A stretch of DNA of 21,514 nt, taken from NCBI GenBank assembly GCA_045604025.1, contig JAZUNG010000019.1, forward strand, positions 1-21,514, in the 5' to 3' direction. Shown here in pieces: positions 9,277 to 16,599 of this stretch. Made by a program: the position numbers and the translations under genes. The notes below the pieces were generated by a model. The model made no database searches. It had not been told where the DNA came from and saw nothing but the letters and a program-made list of their open reading frames with translations. The stretch comes from RGIG5612 sp045604025 (GTDB lineage: Bacteria; Bacillota; Clostridia; Lachnospirales; Lachnospiraceae). Positions within the stretch are counted from its first letter, which is position 1; the number at the start of each line of letters is the position of its first letter.

Positions 9277-9422
9277 TGATAAATTTTGATGAGGAAATCA
9301 AGAATTTTCATCCGAGTCTGGAAATAGATGATGTAGAGAAGGTCGCAAAGACTGAGAACGCACTTGAGGATCTTACTGATCTGATGCTTGAAGTAATGTA
9401 CGGCTCAAAGAAACAGAAGTAA
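9276..9422 (+). CDS. Small acidic protein of 48 residues, function unknown
   Basis: A short frame begins on the last base of the valS stop (TAATG) and ends at TAA 9420-9422. It encodes 48 residues starting MINFDEEIKNFHPSLEIDD and ending MYGSKKQK. A very good ribosome binding site, GGGAG at 9265-9269, lies six bases before the ATG, and the frame fills the whole space between valS and the next gene, which begins 13 bases after it. The protein is acidic and mostly helical, with a basic tail and no membrane segment. The ribosome binding site, tight packing and protein-like composition argue that it is real. I recall similar short proteins next to valS in related clostridia but cannot name a family. 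A conserved helper of unknown role is the most that can be said. Confidence 0.75.
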   Translation: MINFDEEIKNFHPSLEIDDVEKVAKTENALEDLTDLMLEVMYGSKKQK

Positions 9423-9435
9423 GAGGTACTCTTTA

Positions 9436-10824
9436 ATGAAATGCTACAAGTGCGGCAGTTTTCTGTATGAGAACGACCACTGCGCAGAATGCGGCGCAGA
9501 CGTCTCTATATACAAGAAGATCGTTAAAAAATCAAATGAAATGTATAACTGCGCCCTGAAGATGGCACGTGACAGGAACCTGTCAGGAGCCATAGAGTAC
9601 CTTCAGGTCAGCGTCAGGATGTACAAAGCCAATATAAATGCCAGAAACCTGCTGGGTCTTATTTACGTGGAGACCGGAGAGTATGCAAAGGGTCTGGCAC
9701 AGTGGGTCATCAGCAAGAGTCTGCAGAGTGAGAACAACATGGCAGATCATTTCCTGAACAAGCTGCAGAGCAGTCGTCAGGATCTGAACATGATGAATGT
9801 CACTATCCGCAAGTATAACAAGGCCATTGGATATGTTAAACAGGGCAATTACGATCTGGCCGAGATACAGCTGAAGAAGCTCTTAAATGACAATCCGAAC
9901 ATGGTCAAGGGGCATCAGCTTCTGGCCCTGCTGTTTATCAGAAAGAAGAAGTTCATCGAGGCCAGAAACGCCCTGAGGAAGGCACAGCGTATAGACCAGG
10001 GCGATCCGACCACTATCTCCTATATGGCCATGGTCGAAGAAGAGATCAAGGAAGAGGAGCAGGAGCTGTCACCTACAGAGCTTCGCAACAAGCGTATCTC
10101 GGAGAAGGCAGAAAGCGAGAACGAGCGCACTCCACTTAGCGGAGACGATGTGATCATCCCGAAGTCTTCTTACAGAGAGTACAATCCTGCCACCATGACT
10201 ATCCTGCAGATCCTGATCGGTGTGGTCATAGGCGCGGCTATCATATTCTTCGTAGTCATGCCGGCCAAGACCCGGTCTGTCAGAGGCGAGTTCGCGGATG
10301 AGATACAGTCCCTGCACAACCAGATCGACGCCATGGAGAAGGCCAGCGAGGAAGCGGAGAACGCCAGGGAGATGGAAACTCCCGAACCGGAAAATCCCAG
10401 CTATGAGAGTCTGGTCATGGCTCAGATACGTATTAATGCCGAGGATTATCAGGGCGCGCTTGAAGAACTGGAGAAGGTGGATGTCGCTGAACTGAATTCA
10501 GAGCAGAAGAAGTATTACGACGAGATCAATACTCTGGCCAAGGACACCATCACATACAGTTATCTGAATGAAGGTATGGCTCTGTATGAGGCTGCGCTTC
10601 CAGAGGAGTCGGTGCCGCAGTTCACACAGGCGGCAGCCAGCCTTCAGAAGGCATATGATATGGGTGCCAGGAGTGCGACACTGCTGTATTACCTGGGCAG
10701 ATCATATGACTATATGTCAGACGAATCCAATACTCTCAAGTATCTGAGGGAGTTCGTGACCGAATATCCGGATGATGAGAATGTAGAGGTTGCGAACCAG
10801 ATCATCAACAGCTGGAACAGATGA
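9436..10824 (+). CDS. Zinc-ribbon, TPR-containing single-pass membrane protein
   Basis: A 462-residue protein with a clear domain order. An N-terminal zinc ribbon has Cys3, Cys6, Cys16 and Cys19 (CYKC and CAEC). TPR-like helices fill about 35-205, including YVKQGNYDLAEIQLKKLL and FIRKKKFIEARNALRKAQ. A polar linker is followed by one transmembrane helix at 253-275 (MTILQILIGVVIGAAIIFFV). A coiled coil follows at 280-312, then a second TPR region to the end (GRSYDYMSDESNTLKYLREF). With no signal peptide, the ribbon and first TPR block should be cytosolic and the second block extracellular. An AGAGG ribosome binding site lies about nine bases before the ATG. It is the last gene of the co-directional train and abuts the convergent yigZ with no gap. 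Such proteins usually act as scaffolds; the partner here is unknown. Confidence 0.85.
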   Translation: MKCYKCGSFLYENDHCAECGADVSIYKKIVKKSNEMYNCALKMARDRNLSGAIEYLQVSVRMYKANINARNLLGLIYVETGEYAKGLAQWVISKSLQSENNMADHFLNKLQSSRQDLNMMNVTIRKYNKAIGYVKQGNYDLAEIQLKKLLNDNPNMVKGHQLLALLFIRKKKFIEARNALRKAQRIDQGDPTTISYMAMVEEEIKEEEQELSPTELRNKRISEKAESENERTPLSGDDVIIPKSSYREYNPATMTILQILIGVVIGAAIIFFVVMPAKTRSVRGEFADEIQSLHNQIDAMEKASEEAENAREMETPEPENPSYESLVMAQIRINAEDYQGALEELEKVDVAELNSEQKKYYDEINTLAKDTITYSYLNEGMALYEAALPEESVPQFTQAAASLQKAYDMGARSATLLYYLGRSYDYMSDESNTLKYLREFVTEYPDDENVEVANQIINSWNR

Positions 10825-11493
10825 TCACAGATTGTAAATATATGCGTTAAGACCATCGCGGCAGTATGTCACAGTGACTTCGGAGTCCACAGTGAAGCTG
10901 CCGCGAGTTATATTATCAGCTTCTTTGAGGAATTTCCCGATCCTGTCATTTGCTATGATTACAGTACATACAGCTCTTTCAAGATATTCTTTTGACACCG
11001 TGCATGCTTCGAGCTGCATACACAGAGCGTCAAATCTGCTGATATCCTTATAATCACAGGAAAAAGAGACTTCTGTACCTTCTTCAACGGGAAGAAGTTT
11101 GCCCTCGCTTCCGTTTTCCAGAGCTGCCAGTCCTGCCGATGCCGAGGACGAATACGCCCTGACCAGTCCGCCTGTTCCCAGAAGAACACCGCCAAAGTAT
11201 CTGGTCACAACGATCAGAGCGTTGCGGACATCTGATTCCAGCAGCACATTCAGTATGGGCTTTCCCGCGGTTCCGGAGGGCTCTTTGTCATCGCTGAAGC
11301 GCTGGATCTCATTGTTTCTGCCCAGCACGTAGGCATAGCAGTTATGGCGGGCATCCCAATATTTCTTCCGCATGGACTCAATGATCCTCAGAGCCTCGTC
11401 TTCTGAATGGATCTCACAGACAGTGGCTATGAAACGGGATTTTTTTTCAGTTATCTCTCCCTGGGCCGACCCAAGGACAGCTTTCATGCTCAT
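10825..11493 (-). CDS. yigZ: YigZ / IMPACT-family protein (UPF0029 N-terminal domain)
   Basis: A 222-residue cytoplasmic protein of the YigZ/YvyE family. The N-terminal IMPACT domain shows ITEKKSRFIATVCEI (14-28), the signature RFSDDKEPSGTAGKPIL (65-81) and VTRYFGGVLLGTGGLVRAYS (96-115). The C-terminal third is the smaller ferredoxin-like domain that follows it in bacterial members. Bacterial YigZ proteins are structurally known, but their biochemical role is not settled; eukaryotic IMPACT is linked to translation control. The start ATG at 11493 is followed by a second Met two codons later; either could be used, and the ribosome binding site is weak. The stop abuts the stop of the plus-strand TPR gene with zero bases between. 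A separate leader and promoter lie to the right at 11494-11569. Confidence 0.93.
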   Translation of the reverse strand: MSMKAVLGSAQGEITEKKSRFIATVCEIHSEDEALRIIESMRKKYWDARHNCYAYVLGRNNEIQRFSDDKEPSGTAGKPILNVLLESDVRNALIVVTRYFGGVLLGTGGLVRAYSSSASAGLAALENGSEGKLLPVEEGTEVSFSCDYKDISRFDALCMQLEACTVSKEYLERAVCTVIIANDRIGKFLKEADNITRGSFTVDSEVTVTYCRDGLNAYIYNL

Positions 11494-11542
11494 AAACTGA
11501 GTTCACTTTCTTTTAACAATAAAAACACAATATTATCTTATC

Positions 11543-11569
11543 ATTATATGGGCGTTTTCACAATGACAG
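11543..11569 (-). promoter_or_regulatory. Candidate sigma-A promoter for yigZ
   Basis: On the minus strand a perfect -10 TATAAT occupies 11543-11548 and a partial -35 CTGTCA (4 of 6) lies at 11564-11569, with a 15-base spacer that is shorter than ideal. It would give a leader of roughly 45 bases before the yigZ ATG. It lies back to back with the much stronger promoter of the PBP gene, whose -35 begins nine bases to the right. Confidence 0.45.
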
Positions 11570-11577
11570 TTGTTATT

Positions 11578-11606
11578 TTGACATGACGCTTTATTTGTTG
11601 TATACT
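11578..11606 (+). promoter_or_regulatory. Strong sigma-A promoter for the class A PBP gene
   Basis: A perfect -35 TTGACA at 11578-11583 and a near-perfect -10 TATACT at 11601-11606 are separated by exactly 17 bases, the optimum. Transcription should begin near 11612-11615, giving a leader of about 60 bases before the GTG start at 11674. This is the best promoter visible in the window. Confidence 0.85.
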
Positions 11607-11639
11607 ACAAGGTGATTTTTTATGCAATCTCTGGCGGGA

Positions 11640-11667
11640 CTGCCTGAAAAGGCAGCCGAAAGGAAGG
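11640..11667 (+). promoter_or_regulatory. GNRA-loop hairpin and Shine-Dalgarno of the PBP leader
   Basis: The leader contains CTGCCT (11640-11645) and AGGCAG (11650-11655) flanking GAAA, a 6-bp stem with a GNRA tetraloop. Five bases later comes AGGAAGG (11661-11667), a strong Shine-Dalgarno six bases from the GTG start at 11674; this decides the start of the PBP gene. No U-run follows the hairpin, so it is not a terminator. It could stabilise the mRNA 5' end or affect ribosome access. Confidence 0.55.
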
Positions 11668-11673
11668 CAATAA

Positions 11674-14325
11674 GTGGCGACACAGAAGAAAAGAAAAAAG
11701 AAAAAAAAGAAGAAAAGTATAGGTCTTAAGATCATCAAATACTTGCTTCTGATCATATTAGCAGCGGTCATCATAGTGGGAGGAGTTGTTCTGGGAGTGG
11801 CTCTGGGAGCGAAAAACTCAGCACCAGCCATCACAGAAGCAAATGTTTTACCTACAACATATCCTTCGGTCATCTATGATAGAAACGGCAAGGAGCAGAT
11901 CCAGCTGTCATCCAGCGGTGAGAGAAGGACAGAGGCTGAGTGGGAGGAGATCCCTGAATCTCTCAGGTGGGCCTTTGTAGATCTGGAGGATGAGAGATAT
12001 TACGATCACAACGGAATAGACCTCAGGGGTATCGTAAGAGCTGCGTATACCACTCTTACAACTGACCGTAAGGAAGGCGCGAGTACCATCACACAGCAGC
12101 TGATCAAGAACAATGTTTTCGAGACCAAGGGATACGAGCGCAGTACAGGATCCACTGTCAAGCGTAAGATCCAGGAGTGGTTCCTGGCTCTTGAACTCGA
12201 GAAGCAGATGAGTAAAAATGAGATACTGCTGAGATATCTCAATACCATCAATCTGGCAGCAGGCAACTATGGCGTCAGAGAGGCAGCCAGCTTCTATTTC
12301 GGAAAGGACGTTTCGGACCTGTCCATATCAGAGAGTGCGGTTATTGCTGCCATTACTCAGAATCCGAGTGCCAATAACCCTGCCAGATATCCGGAAAACA
12401 ACAAGAAGCGTGCTACCAAATGCCTGGACAAGATGCTCGAGCTGGGCCATATATCACAGGCTGAATATGACGCTGCCGTCAAGGACAACGTTTATGCGCG
12501 TATAGTAGCAACTTCACAGTCCACAGCGGGCGGAAGTATCTATACATATTATCAGGATGTTACTATCCAGCAGGTTATCGATCATCTGATGGAGTACCTG
12601 GGATATACATATGCCCAGGCTTACAATGCGGTATTCTCGGGCGGTCTTTCCATATATTCCAACCAGGATCCGGCAGCCCAGACCATTATTGACAGAGAGA
12701 TCAATGACGCTGACAACTATGTGAATATAGATACTACATATTCCATCAGCTGGGATCTGTCCCTTCTTCGTGCAGACGGAACTCCGGAGTACTTCAATCA
12801 CAGACATATAAACAATTTCTTCAGGGAAATGTATGGTGATGAATGGTATCTGGATTTCGAGAGCAAGGAAGAGGCTGACAGAGTCATAGAAGAGTTCAAG
12901 AGAGCTACTATCAAAACCGGTGATAAGATCACATATGAAAATGTTATATACACACCACAGCCGCAGGCATCATTCTCACTGATCAACTATACTACCGGTG
13001 AGGTTATCGCCATCGGCGGCGGTCGTGGTGAAAAAGAGACCAGTATGTCTCTGAACAGAGCTACACAGACCACCAGACAGCCCGGTTCTACGTTCAAGAT
13101 CGTATCTGCATTTGCACCCGCTCTGGATACCGGAGCATGTACACTGGCTACGGTTTTCGATGATGAGCCGTTTACTTATCCGGGACTGGACAAGGAAGTG
13201 AAGAACTGGTGGGGTGATTCATACAGAGGTCTCCATACCATCAGACATGGTATCAGAGATTCGATGAATATCGTTGCTGTTAAGACCCTGATGTATATAG
13301 GCGCCAGCACATGTCTTCCGTATCTGGAGAGTTTCGGATACAAGAGCATAGTGCCCGGAGATGCCGCTCTGTCTACTGCTATAGGCGGCGTGACCAACGG
13401 TGTAACCAATCTGGAGAACTGTGCTGCATTTGGCGCTATCGCCAATGACGGCGTATATAGAGAGCCCATGTTCTACAGCAAGGTTATTGCCAGGGACGGA
13501 ACCGTTCTGCTCGACGCTGAGCAGGTACAGGATGTACATGAGGTTCTCAGTGTAGAAACTGCATCTCTCCTGACAGACGCTATGCAGGATGTTGTCAATT
13601 ATGGAACTGGCGTTATGTGCGATATCGAATCCGCCCCTCTGGCAGGCAAGACCGGAACCACCAATGACTACAGAGATCTGTGGTTTGTTGGATATGTTCC
13701 CAACGGACTGTGTTCATGTATCTGGGTAGGTTATGACGAGAACATGTCAGTCAGTGCCAACAATGAGGCACAGAAGAGATTCTATTCGAAGATCATGGAT
13801 CAGCTGGTCGTTCAGCAGGGTGCTGAAGGTGGATCGTTTGAGATCAAGGGAGATATCTCACTGGGTCTGATCTGCAACAAGTCAGGACGTGTCAGCAATG
13901 GTCTGTGCGATGAAGACCCTGAAGGAAGCACACTGTATGAGGAGTATTTCGCAGCAGGAACCTATCCATCCAGAGAGTGCTTCGTACATACCAAGGTCAA
14001 GATCTGCAAGGTTTCCGGCAAGCTGGCATCAGAGTTCTGTCCTGAAGATGACGTCACGGAAGTAGTCAGAAGGATCAGGGACGACCTGATAGAGGAGCCA
14101 GAACACAAGGGAACTACTCCCGACACTCAGTATGAGGTTCCGAAGGACCTGTGCGATGTCCATGATGAGACATTCACGACTACTCAGGAAACCACTGAGG
14201 AAGATACGACTGAGAAGACGACCAAGAAGAAGGACGAGGAAACCGAACCGGAAACCGAAAAGGAACCTGATACAGATGCTGAAGAGCCGGAAGGCGGCGA
14301 GAGCGAGGATGATACTGAGGAGTGA
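11674..14325 (+). CDS. Class A penicillin-binding protein (PBP1A-type, bifunctional)
   Basis: An 883-residue peptidoglycan glycosyltransferase/transpeptidase. Lysine-rich residues 5-14 precede one signal-anchor helix (about 19-45), placing the rest outside the cell. The GT51 domain shows EDERYYDHNGIDLRG (105-119, catalytic Glu105) and EGASTITQQLIKN (134-146). The transpeptidase domain has the nucleophile motif STFK (472-475), SMN (530-532) and KTG (659-661), so both activities look intact. The last 55 or so residues are an extracellular Thr/Glu/Asp-rich low-complexity tail. The start is GTG, chosen because AGGAAGG lies six bases upstream and no in-frame ATG fits the N-terminus. It has its own strong promoter. 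The 3' end is convergent with the PAP2-like gene, five bases apart, with a hairpin across the junction. Confidence 0.95.
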   Translation: MATQKKRKKKKKKKSIGLKIIKYLLLIILAAVIIVGGVVLGVALGAKNSAPAITEANVLPTTYPSVIYDRNGKEQIQLSSSGERRTEAEWEEIPESLRWAFVDLEDERYYDHNGIDLRGIVRAAYTTLTTDRKEGASTITQQLIKNNVFETKGYERSTGSTVKRKIQEWFLALELEKQMSKNEILLRYLNTINLAAGNYGVREAASFYFGKDVSDLSISESAVIAAITQNPSANNPARYPENNKKRATKCLDKMLELGHISQAEYDAAVKDNVYARIVATSQSTAGGSIYTYYQDVTIQQVIDHLMEYLGYTYAQAYNAVFSGGLSIYSNQDPAAQTIIDREINDADNYVNIDTTYSISWDLSLLRADGTPEYFNHRHINNFFREMYGDEWYLDFESKEEADRVIEEFKRATIKTGDKITYENVIYTPQPQASFSLINYTTGEVIAIGGGRGEKETSMSLNRATQTTRQPGSTFKIVSAFAPALDTGACTLATVFDDEPFTYPGLDKEVKNWWGDSYRGLHTIRHGIRDSMNIVAVKTLMYIGASTCLPYLESFGYKSIVPGDAALSTAIGGVTNGVTNLENCAAFGAIANDGVYREPMFYSKVIARDGTVLLDAEQVQDVHEVLSVETASLLTDAMQDVVNYGTGVMCDIESAPLAGKTGTTNDYRDLWFVGYVPNGLCSCIWVGYDENMSVSANNEAQKRFYSKIMDQLVVQQGAEGGSFEIKGDISLGLICNKSGRVSNGLCDEDPEGSTLYEEYFAAGTYPSRECFVHTKVKICKVSGKLASEFCPEDDVTEVVRRIRDDLIEEPEHKGTTPDTQYEVPKDLCDVHDETFTTTQETTEEDTTEKTTKKKDEETEPETEKEPDTDAEEPEGGESEDDTEE

Positions 14326-14334
14326 TATCCTCAG
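14315..14334. terminator. Stem-loop spanning two convergent stop codons
   Basis: CTGAGGA (14315-14321) and TCCTCAG (14328-14334) form a perfect 7-bp stem with a 6-base loop that contains the PBP stop codon; the right arm covers the stop of the minus-strand gene. A symmetric stem between convergent genes suggests a bidirectional terminator, but neither strand has a U-run after it, so it may instead only stabilise 3' ends. Confidence 0.35.
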
Positions 14335-15236
14335 CCGTAAACAGGCTGGAAGAATCTTCTGATCAGTATCGGATAGATACCAAACCCTACTGTCGAGGTG
14401 ATGAGGCAGACGAAGAATCCTCCGAATACGTAGCCGGGGATCAGACTGAACAGAAGTGTCAGACCGATATAGAGGATGAGGAGTACGGCTAAGCCGCATG
14501 CAGCCTTGACCACCTGTTTCCAGAGTCTGTCACATCTGACCCGGAAATGAATAAAGTTTTCTTCGAAATACCATGCACCAAGCAGCCCCAAATAGATACC
14601 GATGTGGTTTATGATACCGCCGGTGCCTTCCAGGGTGATCACATCGTTGAAATACAGAGACAGGGTTACGATCACCAGTACAAAAACAGGTATCAGCTGC
14701 AGAAATGCAAAGATCCTGTACTGGGACGGGTCGAATAGTGTACCGTCAATGAATATATTGAAGGCTATGACTGCCATAGCGCCTATGACGATGGCTGCTA
14801 CAGCACCCCAGATGGTGCACATACCCAGGTAAATATATGAGAAGACTGTCAGCATGACAGTCAGGACAGATAAGAATCTGACCAGAAAATGTTTGAAATT
14901 GGTGTAAATGCCTGCTGTGATACAGACGACATTAAAAATGCCGTTTGAAGGGAAAATATATCCATGCACATTGCTGCGTACTATATCCAGTGTGGTATAG
15001 GCTGGATCTGAGATCCAGGGCAGAGGTGCATGTACAGCGGCAACAATGATATTCAGCACAGAGCTGGCTGTAATAAAGGCAAAGAACAGTTTATAGGCTG
15101 TTTTCTTGCTGACACACCAGAAGATGACGCCCAGAGCGCACATAAAAATGATCTCTTCACCAGGTAAAGAGAAAAACAGTGCGATGATATTCAGTATGGG
15201 ATGTCTGATCCCTTCGAGTGTATACAACAGAGCCAT
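14331..15236 (-). CDS. PAP2-superfamily membrane protein lacking phosphatase motifs (pseudoenzyme)
   Basis: A 301-residue polytopic membrane protein. Its first 155 residues align by eye with clostridial PAP2 (lipid phosphatase/phosphotransferase) proteins: GEEIIFMCALGVIFWCVSKK, then PWISDPAY, then HGYIFPS, then YLGM. All three catalytic motifs are altered. The usual R-P before W is LPW (about 72-74). PSGH is PSNG (96-99), losing the catalytic His. The third motif, normally SR(x)YLGxHxxxD, reads SYIYLGMCTIWG (133-144), losing Arg, His and Asp. The C-terminal half adds several hydrophobic helices. The start ATG has no Shine-Dalgarno sequence; an extended -10 (TGATACCCT) lies just nine bases upstream, so a near-leaderless mRNA is possible. 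It is divergent from the GT4 gene. A non-enzymatic lipid-binding or transport role is speculative. Confidence 0.8.
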   Translation of the reverse strand: MALLYTLEGIRHPILNIIALFFSLPGEEIIFMCALGVIFWCVSKKTAYKLFFAFITASSVLNIIVAAVHAPLPWISDPAYTTLDIVRSNVHGYIFPSNGIFNVVCITAGIYTNFKHFLVRFLSVLTVMLTVFSYIYLGMCTIWGAVAAIVIGAMAVIAFNIFIDGTLFDPSQYRIFAFLQLIPVFVLVIVTLSLYFNDVITLEGTGGIINHIGIYLGLLGAWYFEENFIHFRVRCDRLWKQVVKAACGLAVLLILYIGLTLLFSLIPGYVFGGFFVCLITSTVGFGIYPILIRRFFQPVYG

Positions 15237-15297
15237 GATATAAAAAGGGTATCACACCGGTTAAAAATAAACAAGATTTACCTGATTATTAGCGCCT
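15237..15297. promoter_or_regulatory. Overlapping divergent promoters without Shine-Dalgarno sites
   Basis: Only 61 bases separate the two divergent starts. On the plus strand TTAAAA (15261-15266) and GATTAT (15284-15289) have 17-base spacing, and the -10 ends eight bases before the GT4 ATG. On the minus strand TTGTTT (15269-15274) and extended -10 TACCCT (15246-15251) also have 17-base spacing, ending nine bases before the PAP2-like ATG. Neither gene shows a Shine-Dalgarno sequence, and the promoters interleave. All boxes are partial matches, so this is a prediction. Confidence 0.4.
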
Positions 15298-16587
15298 ATG
15301 GCAAAAAGGATCCTTGTCGTCAGCCAGAGATACTGGCCGGAAAATGTAAAAATAACGGATATCTGTGAGGGACTGGTCCGAAGGGGCTTCAGAGTGGACG
15401 TGCTCTGTGGCCAGCCGAATTATCCTTTTGGACAGTTTTTTGAAGGCTATGGTACATTTGGCCACAGGATGGGAAAACACAGAGATGTCAGGATGTACAG
15501 GTCCATGGAGATCAAGAGAGACTCGGGATCGTCATTCAGGATCATGCTGAATTACCTGACGTTCCCGCTGGCGGGAAGAGCCAGACTCCGTAAACTGAAA
15601 AAGAACCGTTATGACGCTGTCATGGTCTATCAGACGTCACCTGTCATGCAGATGACCCTCGCAGAGAAGATAGCACGCAGGCAGCATATCCCGCTGGTGA
15701 CATATGCAGTTGATATATGGCCTCAGAGCATATATGCGGAGCTGGATATTCAGAATACTATCCTGAGGAACATGTTCGAAAGGATATCTGCCAGACATTA
15801 TCTGAGATCTGACAGTGTAATAGTCAGAAGTCCGCAGGAGGAGAAGCATTTTACCGGTACGCTTCATATGCACCCGAACAGGATATACTGTATCCCGCCT
15901 GGACAGGACTCCAGATTCGACAGTGAAGTCAGGGACATGGCTGTCATGGAGAAATATGCCGGCAGCTTCAATATTCTGATCACTGATAAACTGCTGAATA
16001 AACAGGATTACGACACGGTGTTCGAAGCAGGAAGGAAGCTGATAAATGCCGGAGTCGGCGATATCAGATTTATTGTTGCCGGAAGCGGCAGGCGCCTTAC
16101 AGGACTCCGGAAGAAGGCAGACCGAATGGGCCTTCACGATATGTTCTTCTTTGAGGATATACGTGATGCTGACAGTATACCGAAGTTCTTTTATATATCC
16201 GCGGCATTCTTAAGCTGCAAAAAGATGGATGACGGGAGCGAGATACTGTTTCCTGAGATGTTCGCAGATTATATGTCGCAGGGCAAGCCTATCCTTTCAG
16301 CATCGGGAGGCATGGAAAAAAGCCTCGTCAGAGAGGCAGGATGTGGATATGTCAGTGATCCTGAGGATGCGGATGGACTGGCAGCGATCATTCTCAGACT
16401 GTATAAATGTCCGCTGGATGAGCTCAGGAAGATGGGAGAGAATGCGCTGGCCTATCATGCAGAGCATCTCGACAGAGAGAAGAACATTGACCAGATAGCA
16501 GATATCCTGCTGAAAACGGAAGATGATACAGATGATGGTTTTATCATAAACCAGAACACACACATTATCAGAACAGAAGATATTTAG
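15298..16587 (+). CDS. GT4-family glycosyltransferase, WbuB-like
   Basis: A 429-residue cytoplasmic or membrane-associated GT-B glycosyltransferase. The N-terminal Rossmann half begins ILVVSQRYWPENVKITDICE (5-24), the typical opening of WbuB-like GT4 enzymes, and includes QPNYPFGQFFEGY and AVDIWPQSI. The C-terminal half has GSGRRLTGLRKKADRMGL (262-279) and the nucleotide-sugar region EILFPEMFADYMSQGKPILS (315-334), matching the family's PEYMASGKPV-type motif. The usual G-N-x-G turn opening the second domain is replaced by FNILITDKLLN (224-234), a divergence. The sugar donor and acceptor cannot be told; surface polysaccharide or glycolipid synthesis is likely. The start fits the family N-terminus but has no Shine-Dalgarno sequence. 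Twelve bases separate it from the membrane-protein gene that follows, a probable partner. Confidence 0.88.
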   Translation: MAKRILVVSQRYWPENVKITDICEGLVRRGFRVDVLCGQPNYPFGQFFEGYGTFGHRMGKHRDVRMYRSMEIKRDSGSSFRIMLNYLTFPLAGRARLRKLKKNRYDAVMVYQTSPVMQMTLAEKIARRQHIPLVTYAVDIWPQSIYAELDIQNTILRNMFERISARHYLRSDSVIVRSPQEEKHFTGTLHMHPNRIYCIPPGQDSRFDSEVRDMAVMEKYAGSFNILITDKLLNKQDYDTVFEAGRKLINAGVGDIRFIVAGSGRRLTGLRKKADRMGLHDMFFFEDIRDADSIPKFFYISAAFLSCKKMDDGSEILFPEMFADYMSQGKPILSASGGMEKSLVREAGCGYVSDPEDADGLAAIILRLYKCPLDELRKMGENALAYHAEHLDREKNIDQIADILLKTEDDTDDGFIINQNTHIIRTEDI

Positions 16588-16599
16588 GGGGAAGTTCAC

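Noticed and set aside
8104..9311. Antisense frames of 185 and 206 codons over the valS 3' half
   Set aside because: They overlap valS and the small coupled gene. Serine-, isoleucine- and leucine-rich translations are what the reverse complement of a charged coiled-coil region gives.
11622..11729. 35-codon frame in the PBP leader as a true gene
   Set aside because: Its apparent Shine-Dalgarno sits at or before the expected transcription start, and the tail is just the A-rich Lys tract read in another frame. Kept only as a possible leader effect.
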